DNA of 64,000 bases, taken from NCBI RefSeq assembly GCF_000425405.1, contig NZ_AUDJ01000002.1, positions 124,001 through 188,000 of the forward strand. Reading direction: 5' to 3'. The notes below the pieces were generated by a model, which saw only the letters and a program-made list of their open reading frames with translations, was not told the DNA's origin and ran no database searches. The translations under genes and the position numbers were made by a program. The DNA comes from Ferrimonas kyonanensis DSM 18153. GTDB lineage: Bacteria > Pseudomonadota > Gammaproteobacteria > Enterobacterales > Shewanellaceae. Positions 16,157-24,853 of this stretch are shown one piece after another. Each line of letters begins with the position of its first letter. The stretch's first letter is position 1.

Positions 16157-16182
16157 GCCGAAGCCCGGAGGCGGGCTTCGGC
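16157..16182 (-). terminator. Intercistronic hairpin between FMN-lipoprotein gene and apbE
   Basis: GCCGAAGCCC and GGGCTTCGGC form a ten-base-pair stem, 7 bp after the lipoprotein stop; the minus strand continues GTTATT. It is probably a partial terminator or mRNA stabiliser setting the lipoprotein:ApbE ratio. Confidence 0.55.
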
Positions 16183-16189
16183 AGGGGGG

Positions 16190-17521
16190 TTATTGGTAGC
16201 TACGGACGACCTGATCGGTACGCATCTCTTTGTAGAGGAGATCGGCCTGTTTCAAATAGGTATTCCAAGAGGCGGATCGCTTGGTGAAGCCGGTTTGAGC
16301 GTAACTGCCGGTATCGCCGGTAGCGGGCAGATCGTTGATGTCGAAGATGGAGCCGCCGCTTTTCACATGTTCATTCAAAGCGTCGAACATCACGTTGAAG
16401 CCAATACGGGCCGGCTCAACGTAGTTCACCGAGTCGTACTTGGATTGGCGGTAGTGCTTCTTCAGTGAGGCATCGCGAATCTCCTGTTTGGAGTCGGCGA
16501 AAATCTCGTCGTAATACACGTCGACAATCTCTTTGCTGTCGGTGTCCACCACGAAGCGCAGCAGCGAAGTGACGCCGGTCCAACGGCCCTTGGCGTCGGT
16601 CAGGCGCTCGGCGTTTTGGTACATCTTCAGGTGGGTGCCTTCACCCTCGATGCGATGATGGATCTTTGCGGTCAGTGGCACCATCGACTGCTGAATGGAG
16701 TTGGATGCGCCGGCGACGATGTCCAGCCCCTGATACTTGAGGCGGTTGGGCTGGTTCAGTTTGTTGGCCAGCTTGGGGTCGTAGTCCGGGTTGGCTTCAA
16801 AGATCAGTTGGTCTTTTTCCACCATCAGTTTTTCCATGGTCAGAGCGGATTGCACCCAGGCGGTGCCCTTCTTCTTGCCCATGGAGAAGTTGTACTCGGA
16901 CATCCGTTTGGGCACGTCCTGATAGAGGCGGGTGTAGTAGTTGGGGCGGCCGCTCTCATTGAACTCAGCCAGAATCACATCGCTGGGGTTACTGCTGTCC
17001 AGCACGATGGTCATGCTGCCCATGTGCCCTTGGCGAAAGCGGGCTTCCTCGTAGTAGTAATCCCCCTTGAGCAGGCCCAGCTTGGGTTGAATGGACCATT
17101 TGAGCTTGAACTCGTCACTTTTGCCCTCAGAGGAGCCTACGGGCTGGTATTCAGGCGTGGCCCCATTGGTGCGGGGCAGGCTGTTAATCGCCTGAAGGAT
17201 GCCGTTGGAGGAGAAGGTGGAACCGGACACCGCATCAATGCCTTCGTGGCCATTGTTGCTGACAATCTTCGGGAACAGGCGCTCGGCGTTGAGATAGAGC
17301 GATTCGGTCTCTTTGTGGGACTGGGTGGTGATCTGCTGGATCTTGCCCTGATCAACCTGCACCTGCAGGGTGATGTTGCTCTTCTTGCCCTTACCGGAAA
17401 CCTCATGGGTGCCGTCGACGTATTTGCCCTGTGGGCCCTGGCTGGCGCAGCCGGAAATGGCCAGGGCAACCAGAGTTGCGGCGGGAAGTGCGTAGCGGCG
17501 TGTCTTGTTATGTGCTGCCAT
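16190..17521 (-). CDS. Two-domain FMN-binding lipoprotein, probable ApbE substrate
   Basis: A 443-residue lipoprotein (lipobox LAISGC, Cys25). Domain 1 carries DAVSGSTFSS at 96-105 and domain 2 DIVAGASNS at 267-275. Both match the ApbE target pattern D-x-x-[SA]-G-[AS]-[ST], in which the last Ser/Thr receives FMN (Thr102 and Ser273). Neither is the textbook SGAT. Two FMN domains in a lipoprotein recall PplA, the extracellular electron-transfer flavoprotein of Listeria. Start ATG 17521 follows AGGAG. With apbE next to it, a periplasmic flavin electron carrier or reductase partner is the likely role; the electron donor is not encoded here. The long middle region (about 140-260) holds no heme motif. 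Confidence 0.85.
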   Translation of the reverse strand: MAAHNKTRRYALPAATLVALAISGCASQGPQGKYVDGTHEVSGKGKKSNITLQVQVDQGKIQQITTQSHKETESLYLNAERLFPKIVSNNGHEGIDAVSGSTFSSNGILQAINSLPRTNGATPEYQPVGSSEGKSDEFKLKWSIQPKLGLLKGDYYYEEARFRQGHMGSMTIVLDSSNPSDVILAEFNESGRPNYYTRLYQDVPKRMSEYNFSMGKKKGTAWVQSALTMEKLMVEKDQLIFEANPDYDPKLANKLNQPNRLKYQGLDIVAGASNSIQQSMVPLTAKIHHRIEGEGTHLKMYQNAERLTDAKGRWTGVTSLLRFVVDTDSKEIVDVYYDEIFADSKQEIRDASLKKHYRQSKYDSVNYVEPARIGFNVMFDALNEHVKSGGSIFDINDLPATGDTGSYAQTGFTKRSASWNTYLKQADLLYKEMRTDQVVRSYQ

Positions 17522-17717
17522 CGATGGCTCCTAACTCGTTTGTAACTCGTTGACCGGGTCGGAGTTGACCTTTGACTAGCAGACTAATTAATTGCTTCTG
17601 GGGGCAATATAGTGGTTTTCCGTAGCGTCAGGATAAAGGTGACCGGCTTCACATTGGCGCCAGTAAAGGCTTTGCACTTCACCCATGGCCGGATACCGGC
17701 CAGCGAGGTCGTCGGAG

Positions 17718-18557
17718 TCAATGAAGGTGGGGCAGGGGTTGCCAATGCGGCGCCCGGGCTATGGGGTCTTGTTGCAGGAGTTGGCGTAGCAGTTGGTACA
17801 GCGGCGGGTAGGCCAGATTCAGGGCGATGGGGTCGGTGAAAAACGCTTCCATGCAGACAGCGAAGAACTCGGCCTGGTTCTCGGCGCCATAGGGGTCGAT
17901 CCAGATCCTGTCCCAGGCCAGCATGGCTTCGGCTGAGCGTCTATCCAGAAGGTGCGCCTGGCTGACTTGGCGGCTTTGGTCGGCGTACGCTTGCGGGAAT
18001 ACCTGCAGCCAGTCGGGCTGCAGCGCTGCAGGCAGCGCCGGCAGGCCATCGGCGATGCCGCCGTTGGCCATGTCCAGCTTGTGTGCCAACTCGTGAATCA
18101 CCAGGTTATAGCCATTCCATTGGCGGCTGTCGGCCAGTTTCGACAGCGACAGCAGTACCGGCCCTTGCTCCCAGGCTTCACCGGCGAGCTCCTCTCTCCC
18201 TTGATGTTCTACACCGTTGTCGTCCATGAACGGCTGGTCGGTGACAAACTCTTCAGGATAGATAAGCAGTTCGTGGAATACGCCATAGGCTTCCAGGCCC
18301 AGGTTTAGCACCGGCAGGGCCGCCATCAGGGCGATGTCGATGCAATGATCGTCGGTTAATTCGGTGCCCATGACCGGGGTAAACCGCTTGTGGTGCAAGA
18401 AGCACCAGCCCAGTTCCAGCAGCCGGGTTTGCTCATCCTGCGTTAGGCCATCGAGAATGGCCAGGGCATTCAGGTTCTGCTGCCAGCGTGCCCGCCGCTC
18501 GCTGTCGAAGCGGGCCAGTAGCCGTTGGCGGCGCCAATTGGAGAAAAAGGTAAACAT
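17718..18557 (-). CDS. mtfA: MtfA-family zinc peptidase
   Basis: About 279 residues with the gluzincin-like motif HELAHKLD (two zinc histidines and catalytic Glu) and a downstream glutamate segment NQAEFFAVCMEAFF, as in E. coli MtfA. In enterobacteria MtfA binds the repressor Mlc and has aminopeptidase activity; whether an Mlc partner exists here is unknown. The N-terminal helix RRQRLLARFDSERRARWQ is typical. ATG 18557 or GTG 18563 could start it; neither has a strong ribosome binding site. It is monocistronic between the FMN-lipoprotein gene and a cell-surface gene. Confidence 0.9.
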   Translation of the reverse strand: MFTFFSNWRRQRLLARFDSERRARWQQNLNALAILDGLTQDEQTRLLELGWCFLHHKRFTPVMGTELTDDHCIDIALMAALPVLNLGLEAYGVFHELLIYPEEFVTDQPFMDDNGVEHQGREELAGEAWEQGPVLLSLSKLADSRQWNGYNLVIHELAHKLDMANGGIADGLPALPAALQPDWLQVFPQAYADQSRQVSQAHLLDRRSAEAMLAWDRIWIDPYGAENQAEFFAVCMEAFFTDPIALNLAYPPLYQLLRQLLQQDPIARAPHWQPLPHLH

Positions 18558-18666
18558 GTCCACAGCTTAGCGCGGTGGTGGGGAAATGGGAATGGCAGCA
18601 GCCACGATGCTACCGCTGAGGGTTGAAGAGGCGATAGCGATACTGTGGCCACTAGCCGAACCGAGA

Positions 18667-18694
18667 ATAAAAAGGGCGGCCTAGTGGCCGCCCT
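18667..18694 (-). terminator. Terminator of the giant modular protein gene
   Basis: AGGGCGGCC and GGCCGCCCT pair around TAGT, with TTTTTATT following on the minus strand, 7 bp past the stop codon. Confidence 0.88.
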
Positions 18695-18700
18695 GTAAGG

Positions 18701-21700
18701 TTATTGCTGCTGTTTCCAGTACAGGCTTTCTGCCCAGGCCAGGAAGGGCCGTGACCAGGTCGGCTGGCCGTACTGACGAAGCACGTGGGTGTTGATGTCC
18801 ACGACTCGTGAGTCGAACTGCTGTAAATCAGACCAGTCGTAGCCGGTGGCCACTTGATCCCAGCGGCTGCTGATGCCATTGCCCTCGACGTCGTAGTGCA
18901 GCATGGCGGGTGCCATAAAGACTTTTTCAGTCAAGGTCTTAGCCAGGCACTGCACTTCGCTGTCGTCGTTGGTGTAGCCCTCGTTGTGGGCGGTAACCAC
19001 AAAGCCAACGTCCAGGTGAGCGTGGTTAACGTCTTCCAGCTTGTTGTTGCCACTGGTGTTGTAGGCGTAGTCCCAGCTGCAGCTGCCGTCGTTGTTGTAG
19101 CGCAGGTTATCGGTGAAGAAGCCCAGAATGTCGGTGACTTTCTGTGCCATGGCCGCATCGCCGCCCTGGGTCCACTTGTTCACATAGATCATGGCAATGC
19201 CCATGGTCATATTGTGGTTGTAGGGCAGGGGGTTGGAGTACAGGCCCGAGTCGCCGAATTCGCTGTTACTGACGTTGACGTAGAAGTAGGAGCCTTGAAT
19301 GGCGCCGTTCTTGGTCTGACTGTAAGACGATTCGTGGGTGGCAATGATCGCTTTTGTCAGCGCCAGGTACTGGTCGGCCTTGGCCATGTACGCGGTCTTA
19401 TTGGCCGACTTGATGTAATCCACGGTGCGCATGATGGCGTTGAGGATCTGGCCGTCGGACAACACCTCGATGCGCCAGCCATCAAAGGGACGACGCCAAC
19501 CCGCGGCCGCCATGGAGCGGTCGTTGAGGTAGGCCTTGGGGGCCATGCTGTAGGGCTGTCCACTCAGGTTCAGCTCATTACGATCCACGCGTTTGTCATC
19601 GGTGTAGTTGATCATGTGATCAATCAGTTCGATGGCGTAGTCGAGGTACTTGTCGTCGTTATAGGCCTTGGCCATGGTGACGTAAGCCCGCAACCAGTAG
19701 TGGCCTTCCCAGGCCAGTTGGCTCTGGTCGTTGCCGTTGGTGGAGTCTAGCAGCGGGTGAGCGTTGCCGTAGCTGCCTTCGAAGGCGGCGTCCCACTCAG
19801 CCTGGGAGGCGATCAGTGCCTTGGGGGTGACCACGTTGGTGTCGATGGTCAGCCAGTCATTGTTGCCCACATTGTACAGCTGGTTGTTGTCGCTGGGCTG
19901 GGCACCGGACTCGATGATCTGGTGTTGATCATTGAAGGTGTAGCCGCGAACCTGGTTGTCGTTACCCAGGTCGATCAGTGCCAGTGCCTGCAAAGTGGCG
20001 GCGCTGTAGTCATTGCCGAAGCGCAGGGCCTGGTCGTAGCTGATGGCGCTAATGGCACCACTGCTGATGCTGGCGCTGCTTTGACCATCGGAGGCGGTCA
20101 GGCGACCATTGCTGATGCTGACTTCGACGTAGCCGGTCTGGTTAAAGGCAAAGCGGTTTTCCAGTCGTACCTCGCTGCCGTTGAAGCGGGCAATCACTGA
20201 GCGATGAGAGACGGCGATAAAGCTGCTTTGATTGGCGGTACTGGCCACATAGGTCAGGGCATCCGGGTTGCTGTCCAGTGCCGAGAACCAGCCAATGATG
20301 CGGTGCTCAGACTGCGCCTTCCAAGGGGAAAACGTCAGGTATGCATTGCTGCCGTTGAAGCGAATGGCTCGAGCGTCGTTGCCCAGCAGCGGGCCTCCCT
20401 GAGGAGGGTCTACCGGGTCCACCGGATCGACGGGGTCTACCGGATCGACAGGGTCTACCGGATCAACGGGGTCGACCGGATCGACGGGGTCTACCGGATC
20501 AACGGGGTCTACCGGGTCAACGGGGTCGACCGGATCAGAGCCGGAGCCGTACACGGCGTCCCACTGGTCCTGAGGGAAGTGCTGGGGATCCGGGTTGGTG
20601 ACGGTGTGCTGGGCTTGAACCCAGTCACCACTATCGATCTGGTGCAGTTGATTGTGGCCGCTGTCTCCGCCCACTTCGACAATGCCACGCTCAGGATCAA
20701 AGGCGTAGGAGCGCGAATTATTCGGGTTGGTGTAATCGATCAGGGTCAGTGCCTGCAGCGCGCCTTTGGAGTAGCCGTTGCCGCGGCGGTACAGCCAGTC
20801 AAAGCTGACCGAGGTGGGGTCGATGCTGCTGGCGTTCACCGAGCCGGAATTGGTGCCGTCGAAGGCGGTCAGCTTGCCGTGTTCAACGGTGACTTCCAGG
20901 TAATGGCTGGCGGCAAAATCAAACTTGCCCCAGACACCAGGATAGTCACTGCCCCACTTGCCCTGCACGTTGTGATGGGTAAAGCCGATGAAGTCGGAAG
21001 TTTGAGACGAGCTCATCAAGGTGGTTCGGTTACCGGCGTCCGCGTCAACCTCGGCCAGCCAGGCGATGACCTTGAATTTGCCTTGCGGTTTCCACGGGGC
21101 AATTTGGGCGTAGCTGCCGTTGCCGTCAAAACGCACGGCCTGGTTGCTGACGGGATCCACCGGGTCTACCGGATCGACGGGGTCTACAGGATCGACGGGG
21201 TCTACTGGGTCGACAGGGTCTACCGGATCGACTGGGTCAACCGGGTCGACTGGGTCTACCGGGTCCACAGGCGCATCGGTGCCAAATACGGCATTCCATT
21301 CGTCGTCACTGAAGACGCTGCTGTCCGGGTTGGTGATAACGTGGACACCCTGGCCATAATCGCTGCTGTCGATGCCGAACAGCTTGGTGGCACCGCTGCT
21401 GTCGCCGACTTCCACCAGCCCTTGATCCGGGCTGACGCCATAGGCTCGTGAGTTGCTGCTATTGGCCAGGTCCATCAGAACCAGGCCTTGCAGGCCGGCC
21501 TGAGAAAAGTCGCTGCTGCCCCGACGGAACAACAGATCATATCCCACAGAGCTGGGGTTAATGGCGCTGTTGTAGACCGATTGAGTGATGCGACCATCGC
21601 TGATGGTCATGCTGCCGTAATCGACAGTGATGTCGACCAGGCCACTGGCATTAAAATCAAATTTGCCCCACACCCCAGGGTACTGGTTGTCCCAGTGGCC

Positions 21701-22696
21701 CTGAACCGCAGAGTGGGTGAAAGACAGAAATTCGGTAGTGTCAGACGCACTCATCAGGATGTTGCGCTGATCTGGAGCTGCGTCCATGCCGGTCAGGTAG
21801 GCGAGTACGCGGAATTTGCCTTGTGGCTGCCAGGGGGCAATTTCGGCGTAGCTGTTGCTGCCGTTAAAATTGACGGCGTAGCTTTGCGCTGGGTCAACGG
21901 GGTCAACGGGGTCAACGGGGTCAACGGGGTCAACCGGGTCAACCGGGTCGACCGGGTCGACAGGATCCACCGGCGCATTACCAAAGGCGGCATTCCACTG
22001 AGCGTCATCGAAGTGATCGGGTGCCGGGTTTTCAATGCTGTGAGGTCCGGTAAACCATGCATTCTTAGACAGTTTTTTCAATGGCGAGAACGAGGCGCTG
22101 CCGCCGACTTCGACCATGCCTTGGCTGCTGTCGAAGGCATAAGCGCGGGAGTTGCCGGCATTGCCGAGATCGATCAGAGCCAAGCCTTGAATGCCGCCTT
22201 CTGAGTAATCGGTTTTACCGCGGCGAAACAACCACTGATAGTCAACGGAGCTCGGATCGATGGCGCTGTTCTGAACCGAACGGGTGACCTGACCATCGGT
22301 GGCAGTCAGTTTGCCCTGTTGGACTTCAATTTCAATATAGCGGGTGTCATTGAACTGAAACTGGCCCCAGATCCCCGGATACTGGGATCCCCATTTACCC
22401 TGTACATTTCGGTGGGTAAAAGAGAGAAAGTCTGTGGATTGGGGTTCACTCAGGAGAATTGTTCTGTTTTCTGAGTTGGAATCAACCTGGCCTAACCAGG
22501 CAATGACCTTGAAGTGACCGCTGGGTTTCCAGGAGTCAAATTCGGCGTAAGCGTTTTTTCCGTTGAACGCAACGGCATTGGAAGCTTGGCCGCCAAAGCT
22601 GAAAGAAATTAGAATAACGGATAGAAATATCAGGAATGGCGAACGTCGCTCCTGCTTTCTCCAAATCGATCCCAAAAAGTGATGCCGATGGTTCAT
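18701..22696 (-). CDS. Giant secreted protein: four lectin-like modules, (PVD)n linkers, C-terminal helical domain
   Basis: 1331 residues. A signal peptide ([18 protein letters not shown]) is followed by four ~200-residue copies of one beta-rich module, each starting [AR]-[VI]-x-F-[ND]-G-x-x-[AS]-Y-[AL] ([28 protein letters not shown] and so on). Modules 1-4 are separated by acidic (PVD)n linkers at about 242-270, 475-515 and 721-763. From about 975 a C-terminal domain ([53 protein letters not shown]) matches the shorter paralogue at 6.1-8.0 kb. The modules look like concanavalin/LamG-type glycan binders; the helical domain resembles alpha/alpha-toroid sugar enzymes but no family is named. 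Start ATG 22696 has GAGG six bases upstream; 22708 lacks one. Beside an exopolysaccharide locus, a role in binding or cutting surface glycan is inferred. Confidence 0.8.
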   Translation of the reverse strand: MNHRHHFLGSIWRKQERRSPFLIFLSVILISFSFGGQASNAVAFNGKNAYAEFDSWKPSGHFKVIAWLGQVDSNSENRTILLSEPQSTDFLSFTHRNVQGKWGSQYPGIWGQFQFNDTRYIEIEVQQGKLTATDGQVTRSVQNSAIDPSSVDYQWLFRRGKTDYSEGGIQGLALIDLGNAGNSRAYAFDSSQGMVEVGGSASFSPLKKLSKNAWFTGPHSIENPAPDHFDDAQWNAAFGNAPVDPVDPVDPVDPVDPVDPVDPVDPVDPAQSYAVNFNGSNSYAEIAPWQPQGKFRVLAYLTGMDAAPDQRNILMSASDTTEFLSFTHSAVQGHWDNQYPGVWGKFDFNASGLVDITVDYGSMTISDGRITQSVYNSAINPSSVGYDLLFRRGSSDFSQAGLQGLVLMDLANSSNSRAYGVSPDQGLVEVGDSSGATKLFGIDSSDYGQGVHVITNPDSSVFSDDEWNAVFGTDAPVDPVDPVDPVDPVDPVDPVDPVDPVDPVDPVDPVDPVDPVSNQAVRFDGNGSYAQIAPWKPQGKFKVIAWLAEVDADAGNRTTLMSSSQTSDFIGFTHHNVQGKWGSDYPGVWGKFDFAASHYLEVTVEHGKLTAFDGTNSGSVNASSIDPTSVSFDWLYRRGNGYSKGALQALTLIDYTNPNNSRSYAFDPERGIVEVGGDSGHNQLHQIDSGDWVQAQHTVTNPDPQHFPQDQWDAVYGSGSDPVDPVDPVDPVDPVDPVDPVDPVDPVDPVDPVDPVDPVDPVDPPQGGPLLGNDARAIRFNGSNAYLTFSPWKAQSEHRIIGWFSALDSNPDALTYVASTANQSSFIAVSHRSVIARFNGSEVRLENRFAFNQTGYVEVSISNGRLTASDGQSSASISSGAISAISYDQALRFGNDYSAATLQALALIDLGNDNQVRGYTFNDQHQIIESGAQPSDNNQLYNVGNNDWLTIDTNVVTPKALIASQAEWDAAFEGSYGNAHPLLDSTNGNDQSQLAWEGHYWLRAYVTMAKAYNDDKYLDYAIELIDHMINYTDDKRVDRNELNLSGQPYSMAPKAYLNDRSMAAAGWRRPFDGWRIEVLSDGQILNAIMRTVDYIKSANKTAYMAKADQYLALTKAIIATHESSYSQTKNGAIQGSYFYVNVSNSEFGDSGLYSNPLPYNHNMTMGIAMIYVNKWTQGGDAAMAQKVTDILGFFTDNLRYNNDGSCSWDYAYNTSGNNKLEDVNHAHLDVGFVVTAHNEGYTNDDSEVQCLAKTLTEKVFMAPAMLHYDVEGNGISSRWDQVATGYDWSDLQQFDSRVVDINTHVLRQYGQPTWSRPFLAWAESLYWKQQQ
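20408..20534 (-). repeat. 9-bp-period coding repeat, PVD linker 3
   Basis: About 13 in-frame copies of a nine-base unit (minus strand GACCCGGTC and synonyms) encode Pro-Val-Asp. Codons vary (GTT/GTA/GTC, GAC/GAT, CCG/CCC), so the protein repeat is kept while DNA identity is partly broken. Confidence 0.9.
21150..21271 (-). repeat. 9-bp-period coding repeat, PVD linker 2
   Basis: About 13 in-frame Pro-Val-Asp units joining lectin-like modules 2 and 3, same nine-base design as linkers 1 and 3. Confidence 0.9.
21888..21971 (-). repeat. 9-bp-period coding repeat, PVD linker 1
   Basis: About nine in-frame Pro-Val-Asp units joining modules 1 and 2. Here five consecutive units are nearly identical (plus strand GGGGTCAAC), suggesting recent slippage expansion. 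Confidence 0.9.
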
Positions 22697-22708
22697 GAAA
22701 AGCCTCAT

Positions 22709-23323
22709 AAATCGGCAGACAATCTCGGCCCTGCTGTGGCGCTGTTTTATAGTGCACTATTAAACCCTCAATTATTTCATAGAGTTAATGCGAACAGTTC
22801 ACCACTGACATGAGGTAATCCCGCTATCATTGGCCAAAGCCTTTAGACCGGAGATATTGCGTCCTTAACTTTCGTTAAGTTTGCCTTTGTCTGCTGTCGT
22901 AGTTCAAATTACATTGGTTAACACAACATTAACCTTGTTGACTCGGCGCAGTCTTGAATAAGCTGAGCCCGCGGCAAGAATGCCCAATGGTTGATCATAA
23001 AACAACCGGTCTTTTTTATATTCAGCGGCCATTGGTTGTTATTTCGATATTATGTACTGCTAAAACAGCAACATCCTCAAAGGTTATTTTTTTGATATTT
23101 GCTATGCCACTTTCAGTTTCTGTGAGCCACGTTCAATTGCTGTTGTTCATTATTTAAACGATGATAATTTCTCTAAAAAAGCCCTTTTATTTTTTTGCTG
23201 ACCGTGTCAGGTAGGCCGTTTACGGATCTGACGTGGCTAAGGTGAGCACGCCCCTCTACACTTACAGGTAAGTTTTTGGCTGTTTTCGGCCCGGAATTCA
23301 TTGGATTGCAGGGATGAATCAGG
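22709..23323. other. 615-bp divergent regulatory region
   Basis: An AT-rich gap between the giant protein gene (minus) and the HAD-membrane gene (plus). No convincing gene is seen. It holds two close inverted repeats, CTTAAC-TTTC-GTTAAG (22864-22879) and GGTTAA-N7-TTAACC (22916-22934), and a TTGACT at 22938 that could be a -35 element. It probably contains promoters for both flanking genes. Confidence 0.45.
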
Positions 23324-24853
23324 ATGACTAAGGATGTTACGAATAATCAGGTGCTGGGGTTGGATGAGTTTCGGGAGAAGAAGCGCAGCGGAGAAGACTA
23401 CCGCCAGACCCCGGAGCAGGCTTTGCAGAATCTGGCCCAGCTTCCTGATTCAACGCCCTTGCTGGTGGACTTCGATGACACGCTGTGGCTGCGCAACAGC
23501 ACCGAGCTGTTTCTTGCCTCGGTGGCGCCGAAACTGCTGATTTCGATTGTCCTGCAACTGCTGGATCTGCTGAGGCCCTGGCGTTGGATTGGAGGCCAGG
23601 AACAGCGTCATTACCGGGATCTGATTCGCATCAAGGTGGTGCTGTTTGTGGCGCCGTGGGCTAAAAGACAGTGGCAGAAACAGGCGGCCGAAGCCGGTGG
23701 TCGCTACCTCAACAGCGAGCTGTACGACCTGCTGCTCAGTCGCGACAACCCCATCTACCTGGTGAGTTATGGCTTCGATTTCATTCTGGCGCCGCTGTTG
23801 GATGCCATGGGCTGCGAGTGGCCTTTGGTGGTGTCCTCGAAACTGGGGTCGGCCATCGAGTTGCGCATTAAAGGTAAGGGGGCGATGGCCATCGAAGCCC
23901 TCGGTCGGGAAACGGTGCGGCGCAGTGCTTGCGTTACCGACAGCCTGCTGGATCGCGATCTGCTGGAGAGCTGTTCCGTCGGCATTTGGGTGCAGTGGCC
24001 AGAGTCGGTGGCGCAGAGGGCGGGGCTGGACCCCATGCTGCCGTTCGTGTACCTAAAAAAAGTGAAACGGCCCACTGAAAGCTATTTCACTCGGGCGATA
24101 CTGGGGCATGACTACCTGACCCTGCTGCTGGTGTTCGCCATCGCCAACCCCTATCCCTGGCAGACCGCGGCGTGCTTACTGGGTTTTGTCCTGGCCTATT
24201 TTTGTGCCTATGAAGTGGGGTACTTTGAGAACGACCGCCTGGGGCTGCGCTACGAAGACAAGCCCAAGGTCAGTGACAACTACCGTTTGCTGGCGGGCGG
24301 GTTTCGGCCCTGGTTTGCCTGGATGTGGGCACTGGTCCTGGCGGTGTTCCCGGCTTGGCTGGCGGCTCAGGGAAGCAGTTGGTTGCCTGAGGCGTTTGCG
24401 CTGCAAGGGGCACAGGCGACCCTGCTGGTATGGGCCGTGTTTGTGGCCTTTTTAGTGGTGGTCCGGTGTGTGTTTGCCTGGTTTAATCGCATCAGAGAGA
24501 CCGGCAGGGTGGTGCCGATGCTGATACTGCAACTGGCCAGAACGGCCGGGTACCTGGTGCTGTTCTCCACCTCCATCGTCGGAGTGCTGTTCTGTGTGTC
24601 TCATGGTTTGGCTAAGTGGATTCCCTACGTGGTGTATCGCTTTGGTGGCTCCCGTAAAGGGATGCCCAATCACTTGTTCAATCTGTTGATTTTGGTTTTG
24701 CTTTTGGGCGCCGTGGCGATCAGCGGCGGCTTAAGCTGGCAGCAGCTCACCCAATGGCATGCCTTGGTCATCCTGGCTTATGCCGGTTTGCGGGCGGCCA
24801 AAGACTTGCTTGGGTTCCGCGCTCACTTAAGCCGCCTTGGCTCCGGAGACTGA
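23324..24853 (+). CDS. HAD-type phosphatase domain fused to a UbiA-like membrane domain
   Basis: 509 residues. The N-terminal part has HAD motif I, VDFDDT (Asp49, Asp51), and a later SYGFDF and TDSLLDRDLL segment fitting motifs II and IV. From about residue 260 the protein has roughly eight hydrophobic helices. A loop with YEVGYFENDRLGLRYEDKP recalls the aspartate-rich loops of UbiA prenyltransferase-like proteins, and HAD-UbiA fusions are known in lipid-linked sugar metabolism (for example decaprenylphosphoryl-arabinose synthesis). The gene converges on the exopolysaccharide operon and overlaps its last gene by 31 bp. A role in polyprenyl-phosphate or lipid-linked precursor handling is inferred; the exact reaction is unknown. 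Confidence 0.6.
   Translation: MTKDVTNNQVLGLDEFREKKRSGEDYRQTPEQALQNLAQLPDSTPLLVDFDDTLWLRNSTELFLASVAPKLLISIVLQLLDLLRPWRWIGGQEQRHYRDLIRIKVVLFVAPWAKRQWQKQAAEAGGRYLNSELYDLLLSRDNPIYLVSYGFDFILAPLLDAMGCEWPLVVSSKLGSAIELRIKGKGAMAIEALGRETVRRSACVTDSLLDRDLLESCSVGIWVQWPESVAQRAGLDPMLPFVYLKKVKRPTESYFTRAILGHDYLTLLLVFAIANPYPWQTAACLLGFVLAYFCAYEVGYFENDRLGLRYEDKPKVSDNYRLLAGGFRPWFAWMWALVLAVFPAWLAAQGSSWLPEAFALQGAQATLLVWAVFVAFLVVVRCVFAWFNRIRETGRVVPMLILQLARTAGYLVLFSTSIVGVLFCVSHGLAKWIPYVVYRFGGSRKGMPNHLFNLLILVLLLGAVAISGGLSWQQLTQWHALVILAYAGLRAAKDLLGFRAHLSRLGSGD

Noticed and set aside
20204-21451. Long plus-strand frame antisense to the PVD linkers
   Set aside because: It reads repetitive V/Y/R-D-G-V runs that mirror the 9-bp coding repeats; the minus-strand frame is continuous with a signal peptide and four matching modules.
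22954-23157. Possible 67-codon gene in the large divergent region
   Set aside because: It has no ribosome binding site and no recognisable domain; it lies in AT-rich promoter-type DNA.
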